Positions 1-12,405 of a DNA stretch of 64,000 bases are shown in pieces. The stretch is from positions 19,060,244 through 19,124,243 of the forward strand of contig JALJCS010000004.1 of the NCBI GenBank assembly GCA_023055355.1, given 5' to 3'. The notes beneath the pieces were generated by a model. The model searched no databases. It saw nothing but the letters and a program-made list of their open reading frames with translations, and was not told the DNA's origin. The stretch is from Agelaius tricolor. Taxonomy: Eukaryota > Chordata > Aves > Passeriformes > Icteridae. How positions within the stretch are numbered: the first letter of the stretch is position 1; every line of letters begins with the position of its first letter. A program made the position numbers and the translations under genes.

Positions 1-3000
1 AATTTATAACACAAAATAAAGGCTAGGATTTGGGATTTCTGTTGTGAAATTAAATTAGGATACTGAGGGAATGGAGTGTTTAAGTGCCTTGCAGCATTGG
101 AAAATTTCCACTTAATCTCATTACGTTAAAGCCAAATATTTCCTAACTGGAGAAAGGTTTAACAGTGCTTTACTTTGAAAAAAAATAAGGACACATACAA
201 AAGTACAGTGGTTTCCAATTTCTACACAAATATTAAATGAATCATTGACTAAACATTTTTGAATACCCAAAGACTAGAGATAAATTCAATAATTTAATTA
301 GCCTATTTTTCACTCTCATTCAAAAAGCCTTACTTTATTTTGGAAACCCTGTGAACATTTTCAAGGCAAATCTTCAGCAAATCCTCAGTCACAGTTAATT
401 ATTTTATCCACTTTTATCTTCCTGCCAGGATTCAGTCATTATAAATGGGCATATTTCCCATTGGATTTATCACTGGTGGTATTTTTGGGGTTCAGTTCAA
501 ACTTTTTTTTTGGAGGAAAATAGCTCTAATATTGCAAAAAAAAGCCAAAGACATAGACTAAATCCAGCATTTTCAGATTTTTAAGGCTTCCTACATGCTT
601 TACTGAGTCATACATGACACTTTAAAATTGTGATCAGAGGTAAAATACACACTTTAAAATAAGCTTTTGAACATTCAAAACCTTCTGTTTACAACCCCAC
701 CACCCTCACACCACCCTTGCCATAAAAAATACCATTTTGACTTGAAATGGGAGCTGGCAAAATTCTCCAGTTATTCAACCCTAGTTTATCAATTGCAAAC
801 TGTTCAAGATAAAAGTTCTGTGCTACTCTGCACTTCTTTCAAACTATAATAGAATAGAGATATTTGAGGAGTACTGTCACTGGTGGAAGTATAGGTTTTA
901 AAAATCTTTTCAATATAAATAATATTCATCAAAATTATGTAAAAGTGTCATGTTATCAAGAGAAAACTGGAAAAATATCACTATCTTAAAAAGAAAGGAA
1001 ACGTTGAACTCTGATTATATTATCTGTTTTGAATTTTTTTGCTTTAGTTAGGGTAATAAATGTTATGATTGAACATTATGAGAAAAATGTGCCGGCTGAT
1101 TTTCCCTTTTTAGTTCTGTATAGGTAGATTTCCTTTTTGTTTCAACTATGACTACTGGGTATCAATGGACATGATATCCAATGGAAAAAAAAATCTCAGC
1201 TTTATGACATCTACTTCATAGAAATCTTTCTGTAGAAAAACCGACCAACCAAACAAACAAAAAAAACCCCTTATGAAATTAATTGTGTTTTGTGACATGA
1301 CTAGGTATTTTTTAATTTGCATTTCAAAATAGATAAATAAGCTGATGACCAGTCAGATGAGAAAAAATGCATTGACTAGATTCACCTTATAGATTGACCT
1401 AACATTCTCACATAACATTGAAGTGTGTATCCTATACAGGCCATGCTTAAAGATTGTTTCTACAAACTCCTTATCCTTCTCAGAAAATGTACACCTGACC
1501 AAAATCTAGGAATGCTTGATCCCATTATGGATCAACAATATCATATAAGGAACAGATATGGACTGGGACATACCTGCAAAATTCCTGTTTAACAAAAAGT
1601 TGTCCTCCCCAAAAACATGTCAAAGGAAAACAGCATTTAATGACCACTAACCTTCCTTGCTCCCGTTTATCAGATTTTTGGATTGTCTTGCTTTAGTTGT
1701 CAAGTTCCTCTTTCTGAAGAAAAGATGAAGTTTTGGAGGATGTTCACAAAGACACAGCAGATCTGCGTGATTGCTGCCTTCTTGAATTAAAGAAGGAAAT
1801 CTTCCCATATGACAATTCTCCAACCTTAATGAATCCCAGACGTGTAGTGTTGTTAAAGAACAGAAATGTAAGTTCTAGTGGTTTTGTTGCATATAAGTTT
1901 TTTGTGGTTTGTGGCTGAAATCTGAGACCTGAGTCCAAAAAAGAAAATGAACCTACACTTCCATCTCTAATCACTATCTTAGTCACTGTCAGGAACAAAG
2001 AGAAATTTTAGCCTCCCAACACTACTCCCACTGAAATTGCTAGATACATTAAGCTAGTAAAGTCACTATCGGTTGTTTAAATCCTTGCCTGTGTTTACTT
2101 TTAGATGACCTATGCCCAAACAAAAGACCAATGGGATTATTTGGAATCTACAAGTCTTTGATGATGGTTAGATACACATTACCTCATACATAACTAATAG
2201 CATATGGCTACATATTTTTTGAGTGACATGCTTTTGTAGACATGGCAGCTTCACTATAAAATTTGCATAAAAGGAAGTATTTGCTACAAAATAATTCTAA
2301 GCCACTTCTGTAATGTAAAAAGCAGAGAGCATTTCTGGTTACCAAGTAAAGGGAAAGATCATCAAGTGGAATAGTTAATAACTATTCCACTAATAACTTT
2401 ATGTTGTACTAGTAATCAGGAAACCAATTTTCTTTGTTTTTAAAATCAATAGCACTGTGTTCTGTGTTCCCTAAAATCATTGCGTAATATATATTGGGTC
2501 AATTTTTGTTTGTCTGTTTCAGATGCTTTTTTTCCTTTAGAGATCATTGTTGCAATTTCTGGACAAAATATGCATTATATTAATTGAGAAAATTGCATGA
2601 AGTAAAAGAGAGATGGAAAATTTCAAATTAAGAAGCAAAATTTTTGAGAAAGTTGGCTAAGATTATTCCACAGATATGAACAAACTGTGCTATAAAATTA
2701 TTAGAAATTCACCGCCAAGTGCTGAGAATTAAGAATGGTAGAACTAAGGGGCTGAAACAGCCTTTGATTGCCCACCTTATTTGTGCACTATAAGATAGAT
2801 TTTAATTACATGATCATGCACTACATTTTCCAGAGAATAACTGCCTCCCATGCAGAATGATGATGCTTACTTAATGACCAGCTATTCAGAATCTTTTCCA
2901 TCATAACATTTATAGAACGACCCCATGGTGTATTTTCAACACATTTTTCAAGAGCAACTCTACTAAGGTTGCTTCTCTCATTAGCGTTCCTGGAATTAAG

Positions 3001-5375
3001 ATTAATATAGTATCTGGAGCAAGAAATAAATGTCTCCTGGAAAAAGACACTAGATCTTGCTGATGTCTATGTTAATAAATTCAACAGTTTCTAGTAAATG
3101 AGTGAAGTAGGTTCTAGTTAGTTTATATAAAATTTAATTTCTTTAATTTCAGAACAGATATATTTTTGAGTTTTAATTATTATTTTTTGAGTAATGGATT
3201 TATCTTAAAGTATTTCTTAGAGTTCTGCTATATATAAAAGACTTGTTAGGTTAAAAATATGGATTCAAAATTCTCAGCTCATGATTTGTGCAGATCTGAC
3301 TAGGCAGATCCATAAGTTAGACAAATTATAAGTGCTAAACAGCTACTATTACACAGGATTTGAAGTGGGAAAACATATAGCCAGGTTTACCAGTAAAAAT
3401 AACCCAGAAAACATCATTCCTCATCATGGAATCTTGAGGATGAGCGAGCAAGGGAAAAATATTGCTTGTTCTTTATAAAATAATTCACATCTGATTTATT
3501 CTGAAAGTATCTGAATTTAAACAGTGAAAGATGCCCACAACCACCAGGACGTAAAAAAGGAAATATGCTGTATGTACTAAGTTGGGTATAAATGTGTATT
3601 GGTTCATGTGCAGTTTAACAAATAGACATGCGAACTGCAATACTCATAAATCTGAGAAGAGGCCTTTGGGTCTCCAAATAAGCTCCACTTTTATATCTTC
3701 TCTGATGAAATATATTCCGGTCAACAAAAATATGATAGAACTGGAGGCTGAGGATACTTTTTTGCCACAGAGAAAATTGATCAAGCTGCTTAGATTAATT
3801 CAGAATTGTTTGTTAGAAATGCAGAATGACAATTACACTGTAGAAACTCTGAAATATATAGTTTTGTCTCAGACATGAACAACATATAACAGGGCTATGA
3901 TGAGGATAGAACATAGAGTGTTTAATTCACAACCTACATTTCTAGGCCAATTAACAACAAAATTTTACATGAAGTTAATATACATAGTAAAATTTTTTAA
4001 TATATATAAATTGCTATTTTCTCTCCTCTCAGATATATCTTTACCTGTAAATGCAGCACAAAAACACATATACTACCACCACCTAATTAAAAATGCAAAA
4101 CCTATCAAATTAAATAAAAAATAATTCCCAATTTCATGACAAAACTGACTAGTTTTATAATGCCTTTTCAAAAATCCTTGTTCTGTATCTTACATAATTG
4201 TGAAGATGTAGTGTTCTAATGCATTGTCCCAGAAAAATCTTATGTCAATCAAAAGCATCTGAGGGAAATTGCTTTCTCAGTGTCACTTATTACCTAGGTC
4301 TTTGTGAGCTATAGATTGTTCTCAGCTTCTTGCTTACCGGAGAAAAAATTTATTTAATGTGATCTGTAAAAATACAGTCTAAGCCCCACTTCATTCCCCA
4401 GTGATGCTAGGTAAATAAAACACATTAATTCCTTGGTTGGATTTCACCATGGCTGTCTTCAGAAATCCCAAGTTCTCAGCTGGCCATAATTTTCCATACA
4501 TGAAATCATTGCTTTCCTAAATTTGTCCTTTTGTTCCTCTCAAGGACCCAATCAGGAAGTTCAAAGAACTCTAGGAAACAACCTTTTCAATGTTTATTGT
4601 TCTATTAGACAATTTTCAGTTTCCCAATAAGAGCAGACTGAAACTTCTAATAAATACTCAGGATATTAATTTTTTGGAAATATTCATTATAAAGGGTCTG
4701 AGGAAAACATCTGTAGAAGTCAAGTGATTTGACTTCTACAGATGGGGGATGAATTAGATATTAGATTTTCACATAGGGAACCAAAATCCCCAACACCTTG
4801 TTAAAAGAAGAAAAATTACTTTTGATTAATTTTTTTAAATGCAAAATAAGAGCTTCTGAATAAAAATGTGAATTTGGCCAATTTTTGTGGTATTATCTTG
4901 AAGGACACTTCCTTTAAGTAACATAGAGATTGAAACTGACAGAAAAATATTCAAGTCTTATAATCATTCCAAAATTTTCCTATTTCATAAAACTACTCAT
5001 TAGATTGAATGAGGCTGGTAGAGGTTGTCATTGTTACTGTTCAGTTTCTTAATACTGTATGAACAAGCTTAGATTTAAATTAATGAAAACTTGTTGAGAA
5101 CTAACAAACAATTCCTGTGAAACACCAGAAAATATTAAATATATTGAAAAACCTGATTTCCAACTTTTAATATTTGAACAACAATATTTTCCTCTTGTAA
5201 TCATATAAGCCTGAAAGGTAAATAATGTAACTCACTCTGCCCTACCATCCTTTATTCCAAAAAATAATCAGATTTGAAATTATATCCTATGTATATTTTA
5301 ATTTTGCCAAATGGGATGAAGTACTTATTTGTCTACTTCTAATAAACAGACTCTCTTTCCTTTTTGTCCTCTTTT
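1..5375. other. AT-rich unique DNA, no gene seen
   Basis: This stretch is AT-rich and has only short, scattered open frames (the longest about 98 codons, at 3582-3878). None has a recognisable domain or a convincing splice context. I see no LINE tail and no long tandem array. The only clear structure is the hairpin at 4708-4744, listed separately. It is best read as intergenic or intronic DNA. Confidence 0.6.
4708..4744. repeat. Perfect 16-bp inverted repeat (hairpin), 5-nt loop
   Basis: The left arm at 4708-4723 (CATCTGTAGAAGTCAA) is the exact reverse complement of the right arm at 4729-4744, with GTGAT between. A perfect 16-bp stem is long for a chance event at one locus, though not impossible in 64 kb. 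No T-run follows as in a bacterial terminator, and the context is eukaryotic. It is either a small cruciform-capable site or the scar of a local template switch. Confidence 0.8.
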
Positions 5376-5381
5376 CATAAC
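5376..5381. repeat. Target-site duplication, left copy (CATAAC)
   Basis: The six bases CATAAC directly precede the TG that begins the LTR. The same six bases occur at 6024-6029 directly after the terminal CA. A 6-bp duplication is typical of class II (beta/alpha-like) retroviral integration, as opposed to 4 bp for gamma-like and 5 bp for ERVL-like elements. Its intactness argues for one integration followed by LTR-LTR recombination. Confidence 0.8.
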
Positions 5382-5576
5382 TGCGGTTGCGCTGGTTAGC
5401 AGATGGTGAGTGGGTGCCCGGCGAGCTTGCCAGCCCAGCCCGCAGTGGTGGGGCGCTTGCCGAACTCGAAGTTCAGTCCGCGCCTTGGTGGGTCCACGGA
5501 CGCCTCGCGAACACAATCACGAACCACACGAAGGAAGAAGGGAGGACTCCGAAGGAAGGGTAGAAAACTCGACTGG

Positions 5577-5582
5577 TTTATT
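5577..5582 (-). promoter_or_regulatory. LTR polyadenylation signal AATAAA
   Basis: TTTATT on the plus strand is AATAAA on the minus strand. It sits downstream of the minus-strand TATA box within the same LTR and upstream of the presumed U5. This supports the minus orientation of the LTR. Confidence 0.6.
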
Positions 5583-5655
5583 GACCTGTAGCAGAACACG
5601 GGAGGAAGCCGAGGAACGGGAGCCTTCGGAGACAAGGAAACTCTTAAGGGAGCGA

Positions 5656-5667
5656 GTTTATAAATGC
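5656..5667 (-). promoter_or_regulatory. LTR TATA box
   Basis: The plus strand reads GTTTATAAATGC, so the minus strand carries GCATTTATAAAC. It lies inside the GC-rich LTR, upstream in the minus direction of an AATAAA about 75 bases away, the usual spacing of an LTR promoter to its own poly(A) signal. Function is inferred from this layout. Confidence 0.6.
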
Positions 5668-6023
5668 AGGGGGGGTGGGCAGGGGTGGTGACATACAAGA
5701 ACCAATTGAAACGAAGCAGGGGTGGAGTCGGCTTTGGATGACAAGTGAACCCAACAAATGAACCGAACTTAGGGGAGGGGCCCCTGTCTCCTGACCAACC
5801 ACCCAGCACCCTGGAAAGAAGTTTCTGGAGATAGGGGATGGGTTGCCGGGTGACAGGCAGGGAGCTCGGGGTGGGGAGGACCTGGATACATTGAAGTAAC
5901 TATGGAAACAGGGGAAGGGTCAGGAGACTGGCATATAACGAACCGGGGTGGGGGATTTCCAGACCGAACCACAGTCCAGGGAATGGGGAGGAAACTGGGG
6001 CAAACCAAAAACAAGACACCACA

Positions 6024-6029
6024 CATAAC
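6024..6029. repeat. Target-site duplication, right copy (CATAAC)
   Basis: Right-hand copy of the six-base duplication that flanks the solo LTR; it matches 5376-5381 exactly and follows the terminal CA at 6022-6023. Confidence 0.8.
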
Positions 6030-6587
6030 CACGAGGAAAATGAGTCACTACATTGAAATGAGTAGAGTCATGTACAAAATTAAGTCTTTCATTGTCTTCA
6101 ATCATAATGCAATCACTGTGCAATCCTTCTGCATAATATTGCAAGATTAAGAAATGCTCTTCTGCTCCAAATGGCTAATTATTAAAAGCTTTGGATGAAA
6201 TAGGATTCAATAAATATTTTTTGTTTTGTTCTTCAGAATGTTATGTTTTACATTTGTAATTCAATCTCCCTATGAATTTTGAGAAACTATTTCAATTCCA
6301 CTGATTAAAATTATTCTATCAATTGAAAATAAATATTTTAAACAAAATATGTGGATTTCTATAAAAGCAATGCACTGCCAAATCCTCTATCATATATGTG
6401 CATTTAATCATAACCATATATGCATACATGCACACACTTAGACATCTGCTTGCATGTAGTTGTAGTGGTTTAATAATTTCATTAAACATTTATTCTCTGT
6501 CCTCTTCAATCCCATTTCTAATAACAGAGAGGGAAATCAACCCTTAAATATGTGACTTACTTTACTCATCATGGACCATGACTTAGC

Positions 6588-6992
6588 ACCCAGAACAGAA
6601 AGAAATCCACAAAATTACAGGGCTGAAACACATGTTGTATGAGTAGAGTCTGAGAAAAATTGGTTTATTCAACCTTAAGAAGAAAAGGTTAAAGAAGGAT
6701 CTTATTGCAGTATCCATGTTCTAAGTTGAAAGGTCGACCAGAAACAGACCAAATAGTTCTGAAGTGTACAGTAAAAGGGAAAGAGACAACAGACACAAGT
6801 CACAGGGGAAGAAATTCTCATCAGGTGTTAAAAAACAATGTTTTACTGTGAGGATTATTAAGAGTGGAGCAGGTGCCAAGAGGACTGTCATGCTGGATGA
6901 TACTCAAACCTGACAAAAGACAATCCTGCACAACTTCTTCAACACTTGGCCCTTATTTCAGCAAGGAATTGGACCTTCACAGGTCACTCATG
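6588..6992 (+). mobile_element. Old CR1 LINE 3' fragment
   Basis: The order of landmarks is that of the CR1 3' region read in sense. It starts with a diverged 'ggaggg-cacaaagatgat'-like stretch (6590-6625). It goes on through a 'ggctgaaacac...' stretch and 'aagaagaaaaggttaaagaaggatcttatt' (6675-6705), then 'caacagacacaagtcac' and 'ttttttactgtgaggat' equivalents near 6787-6855. It ends near 'ggaattggacc' (about 6965-6990). It is heavily diverged, carries small deletions and lacks a clear octamer tail, so it is an old, dead copy. Confidence 0.65.
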
Positions 6993-9900
6993 ACATAAAT
7001 TATTCATTCACTCTTGTAACTAAGTCAGTAAGAGGAAATACCATTACTAATACTTCTAAGGATAAAATGTCCTTTTCCTTGTTAACATATTATTATTATT
7101 ATAGATTGACTTGGTTTTTAAAAAATTTTTATCAATCCTAATTTAAATTAGGCATCCAATATGCTTTCCTGTTTCTGCAATAATTTATGCATAGTTTTAA
7201 AATGTTTAGTTTGTAAAGACTCCACAGCTTCATGAACAACAAGAAAAATACTATCTTTAAAGCAATAAGCAAGGGGCTTCCTGTCTGACAGCATTATTGT
7301 TAGAATAATAATATTGGTGAGTATGAGGCCCCATGCGTGCTTTAACAATTTAACTTACAAAGTTAGATTATGCTCATTCTACATTCTGGCAGTTACACTT
7401 TCTACAAATCACAAAGGAATAGAAATTCCTCAAAATCAAAAGTGATGTCAGCATATTAGAAAGAGTATAGAAGATACTCTTGGAGGCATTTTAGTTACCC
7501 AGTCTGAATTGGTACCTAAACTGCATTTAATGCTCACTGACATGTCTCACAGTGCTGTCTGGCTTCAAGCAGCTGACCAAAAAAGTAAAGATTCTCCTAC
7601 AAGTTCTGTGTCTTTTAGTCCTGTAGGGTTCGTACAGAAAACTTATTTGAAGGCAAGGTATTGCACATTTTGGCTGAGAGAACTGGGCTATTTCTTAAAT
7701 TACTGCAATAAAATCTTTCCAATTTTATTGCTGAATTGCAAGAAATGAATTTCACTCTTACATCAGATGTGGTTAAAGTGCAGGCATGAAGTATATCACA
7801 TTCATTTCTAGCAGATTAGACTTCTGTTATAGTCTTGACCAGCAACTGTCATAAACTGTGAACTCTTGCTACTGAAATTTCAGACCCACTAGAAGGTAAA
7901 AATTACCAGTATGCTCACCATATTAAACTATTTATTTATTATAACCAAACACCAATTGTTATTTTAACTGTTGTCTCACTGGTTCCATATGCCAATTTAA
8001 TTTTTGTTTTAATCCCTATAAGCCTTCAACATTTTCAAAAGCCAAACTTGACACCTTTGCAATCACAGAGGGTCCACTAGAAAGAAAGCAGATGGTTTTC
8101 AATTAACTTAATACTTTACATCCTGTTTGTTTTAATACTTTTGTCAGTGGGTAAAGAAATCTGTCTCATGATAGTACATATGAAAACAAATCAAAGTAAT
8201 GTTTTGCTTATCCTAATAAACACAAGTAATATTCCTTTAGTATCAATCTTTTTTCTCCTTTTTACATTAATTAGCATAGTCCTGATTCAAACACTAGTCT
8301 TATTTGCCACATGTGTTTAACATATATCAGTTATCATCAAAGAAATAATCTTTAATTACTTCTACTGATATGTATTTACAGTCAATACAACTGGAAAAAA
8401 GTCAGATATAACAATTCATTAATCCTTTTCAACTTTAGCTTGATATGTTTAAAACTCCTCTTTAAAATAAAAACATTTTCTTTTACATTCTAAAACTGTC
8501 AGTATATCTTGAAATAACACCCAGTATGTGAAATTTTAAAAAGGTACAAATTTTATTTTGGCCGAAAAATGCATTTTATTAAGAAAATGGGGGAAGAAAA
8601 GAAGTAAATTGATTATATTTTTGTGGACCTAGAAAAACTGTATTTCAGACTATTCAATTAGACCAGAAAACCAAAAAAGGTCAGTATTTTCATTATAGAA
8701 ATCATCTTCATAGCAAAATACATGCACAGCAGAACCACAACATGACTTGCTCCTTGCTGCTGAAACCTGAATAATTGCACAACTTTTCCAATCTTTTAGA
8801 TACATTCCCCATGATTTTATGCGACATTATATTCATTATCCTATATTGGGTAACACGACTCATCATTTTTTCAACACTTTTTGCAGGCACTTTGAAATAT
8901 CAGAACCATATTATGTCTAAAAAGAAAGCAGCTGAGTAAAATTACAGTCAATATCCAGTTAAGGTATACTTTCTGCTTCTTCAGTAAAGAGGGTTTGCAG
9001 AACATCCCTTGTCTGATATTGTAGTTACTTTGACGTTTCATTACTGGTTTCCTCATTTTTTTTTTCCTTAAAAGTTAACAAATATGTTTGTGATACGAAT
9101 GCTTCTTAGAGCTAAATAATAATAATGATAATAAACCCTTAAAGCTATTAATACAAAGAATATTAATTTAGAAAAATTAGACTTTCAGGTGGTTTTAAAG
9201 ATGAAACAATTACTTAATGTCCAAACCTATGCAATAGGAGGTCACCCGTGCCCACAATATTCACTTTTACAAGAGTTCACCAATTATGTTCCAGAAAAAA
9301 GAAGAAATAAACACATTTCTAAAGGGGAAATTTCACCTGTTTCTGTGTATCTTTCTTGGGAGAGTACTGGTTTCAAACTGTTAAGACTCTTAGAAAATGT
9401 GATCTTATATAAGAGAGATATGGCATCTTTCTGGTGAATTTCCAGGCTGTAATACTTTAAATAATGTACAAATATTTTTTAACAATTTATTTCATCATGC
9501 AGTATAACAGCTCACTTCCAAGCAAAGAATACTACTTACTTTTATCTAAAGGCATTGAGAATACTGGAAAATATCAATGGTTATAAGAAGGACTGAATAA
9601 AAAAACTGAGATGTGAGACATGGATGAGGTCCACTGCATTTGAAGTATTTCCTGCTGCAAGCACATTTTACAAATATGAGGATATTAGAGATACTTAAGT
9701 TTACTACAACACTGAAAAATCTCACATCTTCATCACAGTGCAGAATTTTGGTCCTGACCCAAGTTTCTATATATTTAGAGCATCACAAATAAGGGTTTTG
9801 CATTCATAAAAAGGGACTGTCAAAGTATAAATTGGTCTCACATAAAAACCAGCACAACCAACCTCCGTCTCAAACAGTGAAGAAATTGAGACTTAGTCAT

Positions 9901-11148
9901 TACTAAGGAAAGGAGAATCTGCTGTTTAGATCACAAAAAGAGCTGTGGGTGCAGAGATTTCACTGAATGATTAGTGTCAATGAAATAATGAGATATTGTA
10001 TTGAAAGATTAATCTGTGGCTTTTTTGCTTCAGGGCATATAGAGAATGTCTGCCTCCATTGGCACAAGGCAAATATTTTTAAGCATTACTAGATTATGAA
10101 AATCAACATTCATTACTCTAAAATTACATGTCTACTTACTAAAATGGCTGTTTCATTTATTGTTATTTGTACTTCCCTAATATTCAGAGATCCCATTCAT
10201 ATTACAATGTCAGTACCCAGGAACAGTGAAAAGGCTATCATCCTTTTATCAAAGAGTCTAAGAAATAACAAAGAATGAAAGGTTAGAGAAAAGTACATGG
10301 AAAAGTATGGAGTATAGAGACTTAATGGTGCTGTGGCCATGCAGTGTAAAAGGATGCAGGCGCAATTCTAGCCTTTTTCTACAGGCCCCTATAGCCAAAG
10401 CCAAATCATGTAAGTGTTATTAAAACCTTCACAGTAGTCTATATATGATAATGACAATAGGTGGTTATTAGCTCATCAAAGAACTAACTGCATACCCAAT
10501 TCTCATTTGTGTGGTGTCTAAAATCATGTGATAAAATGCAGATGTGTCTGATTTTTTCTCTTACTGTAAATTCACCTAATTCTTCACTCTCATGAACATT
10601 CATCCAGTACCATTTTGAGGGTGTTTGAGGTATAAGTAATTTAAAATGGTATGCTCTACAAGTGGAAGAATGGAACAATGGAGTAGGACCAATGTACTAA
10701 AAGGTCACTCAAAAAATACTTATGAAAGTATTTTTTCCCTATGAAATTCATAGCACAAATAGCGTGCTGTTTTTATTCTTGGTTGTTTCAATGACGTACA
10801 TTAGTTAGTTCAGACTTTTGGACCAAAATATGCATCTCTAATTTGTAATTAAATGTTAGAGATGTAAATATGTGTTTCCTCATGTTTGCATAACATGGAA
10901 AATTCATATGGCGTCAAACATTAAGTTTTAATTACATCCTAGTTAAGAAAAATCAAGTCTGGCTTTAAAAGCAAACCAAACAACCAACCAAACAAAACCC
11001 ACTAATCCTCTTCAAATATTTGTATGTTAAAGAGGGTCTTACTTTTCCTGAAAACTCTGTTAATTGAAACTAGTTGCCAAATGTCAGAAAGAAAAGCAGT
11101 GAAATGCCACTCCCAGTAAAATCCCAAATTAACAACCTATTCAATTAT
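6993..11148. other. AT-rich unique DNA, no gene seen
   Basis: Long AT-rich stretch with short open frames only (up to about 82 codons). No known repeat is clear to me and no splice-bounded coding block stands out. Small ATA/AAT runs occur (for example 7088-7101 and 9116-9134). Confidence 0.55.
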
Positions 11149-11203
11149 ATAATATTTCTATCTTTGATTAAAAATATTAATATTTTGATTTGATGAAACG
11201 TTA
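11149..11203. repeat. Direct repeat block A, upstream copy
   Basis: A 55-bp AT-rich block that recurs in the same orientation at 13136-13190 with about three differences by eye. The core is TTAATATTTTGATTTGATGA. The two copies lie about 2 kb apart and bracket the satellite region. No known family is recognised. Confidence 0.8.
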
Positions 11204-11426
11204 ATCATTTTGCCACTACCATGACTGTATCTGCCCCAGAGCTTGTTAATTATTTTTTCAAGTCAATGAACTTTGCTGATCATTTTTCAACCTTGCTTCT
11301 GTTGTATAATTCAAATGACAAGTGATTTTTTAAAGTATACAACATTTCACTCGCAGAAAGTGTGTTGTCCTGACCTTAAGAGTAAGGGAAAACACAAGAT
11401 TTTAGATACTCACAGTTGAAAGGAAG

Positions 11427-11551
11427 AAAAAAAATCAGAGAGTCCTTGAAAACTTACAAAGTTTTATTAGTAAATTCCACACTTGGCGTGGAAATTGACA
11501 CAAACTAGCTCCTGATCTCCTGGAATAAGCACATGGCAGTGGGATTTTGAT
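11427..11551 (+). repeat. Inverted repeat B, left copy (~125 bp)
   Basis: Begins with an A-run followed by TCAGAGAGTCCTTG and ends at GGGATTTTGAT. Its reverse complement is present at 13202-13327 with about four substitutions by my reading (about 97% identity). The two copies flank the purine satellite. There is no flanking duplication at the outer edges that would make them obvious transposon terminal repeats. It lies about 220 bp downstream of block A. Confidence 0.88.
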
Positions 11552-11603
11552 AAAGGGGTAGACTGAAAGGAACAGGGGGAGACAGAGAGAGGTTAAAGAA
11601 AGG

Positions 11604-12405
11604 AAGTGGCAGAAGTGGCAGAAGGAAGGAAGTGGCGGAAGGAAGGAAGTGGCGGAAGGAAGGAAGTGGCGGAAGGAAGTGGCGGAAGGAAGTGGCGGAA
11701 GTGGCGGAAGGAAGGAAGTGGCGGAAGGAAGTGGCGGAAGGAAGTGGCGGAAGGAAGTGGCGGAAGGAAGTGGCGGAAGGAAGGAAGGAAGGAAGGAAGG
11801 AAGGAAGGAAGGAAGGAAGGAAGGAAGGAAGGAAGGAAGGAAGGAAGGAAGGAAGGAAGGAAGGAAGGAAGGAAGGAAGGAAGGAAGGAAGGAAGGAAGG
11901 AAGGAAGGAAGGAAGTGGCGGAAGGAAGGAAGGAAGTGGCGGAAGGAAGTGGCGGAAGGAAGTGGCGGAAGGAAGTGGCGGAAGGAAGTGGCGGAAGGAA
12001 GTGGCGGAAGGAAGGAAGGAAGGAAGGAAGGAAGGAAGGAAGGAAGGAAGGAAGGAAGGAAGGAAGGAAGGAAGGAAGGAAGGAAGGAAGGAAGTGGCGG
12101 AAGGAAGGAAGGAAGGAAGTGGCGGAAGGAAGGAAGGAAGGAAGTGGCGGAAGGAAGGAAGTGGCGGAAGGAAGGAAGTGGCGGAAGGAAGGAAGTGGCG
12201 GAAGGAAGTGGCGGAAGGAAGTGGCGGAAGGAAGGAAGGAAGGAAGGAAGGAAGGAAGGAAGGAAGGAAGGAAGGAAGGAAGGAAGGAAGGAAGTGGCGG
12301 AAGTGGCGGAAGTGGCGGAAGTGGCGGAAGTGGCGGAAGTGGCGGAAGTGGCGGAAGGAAGGAAGGAAGGAAGGAAGGAAGGAAGGAAGGAAGGAAGGAA
12401 GGAAG
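11604..12405. repeat. Compound purine-rich satellite: (GGAA)n with GTGGCGGAA units
   Basis: About 800 bp made almost only of the tetramer GGAA and the 9-mer GTGGCGGAA. I count roughly 35 GTGGC insertions, unevenly spaced: clustered near 11608-11780 and 11914-12004, and as about seven tandem 9-mers at 12293-12353. Pure GGAA runs of more than 100 bp separate them. The first two units read GTGGCAGAA. The 9-mer plus the tetramer keep reading frames open on both strands (positions 11435-12519), giving repetitive GRKE- or FLPS-type translations. These are artefacts, not proteins. Such homopurine tracts can form triplex DNA, and GGAA is the core site of ETS-family factors (established); any role here is inference. 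Confidence 0.95.

Larger units (their letters stand above)
5382..6023 (-). mobile_element. Solo LTR of an endogenous retrovirus (class II-like), antisense
   Basis: This 642-bp block begins TGCGG and ends CACA on the plus strand, with the TG...CA ends of an LTR and a perfect 6-bp target duplication (CATAAC) on both sides. It is far richer in G+C and in CpG than its surroundings. The transcriptional orientation is minus: read that way there is a TATA-like ATTTATAA (5656-5667) followed about 80 bases later by AATAAA (5582-5577). This gives U3 at about 6023-5635, R at about 5635-5560 and U5 at about 5560-5382. No gag, pol or env remains and there is no second LTR, so it is a solo LTR. Retention of many CpGs suggests a fairly recent insertion. 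The open frames at 5396-5809 and 5769-6032 are by-products of GC-rich sequence, not genes. The family name cannot be fixed without a repeat library. Confidence 0.82.

Noticed and set aside
5396..5809. 137-codon minus-strand open frame
   Set aside because: It lies wholly inside the CpG-rich solo LTR; GC-rich DNA with few stops explains it and it has no domain.
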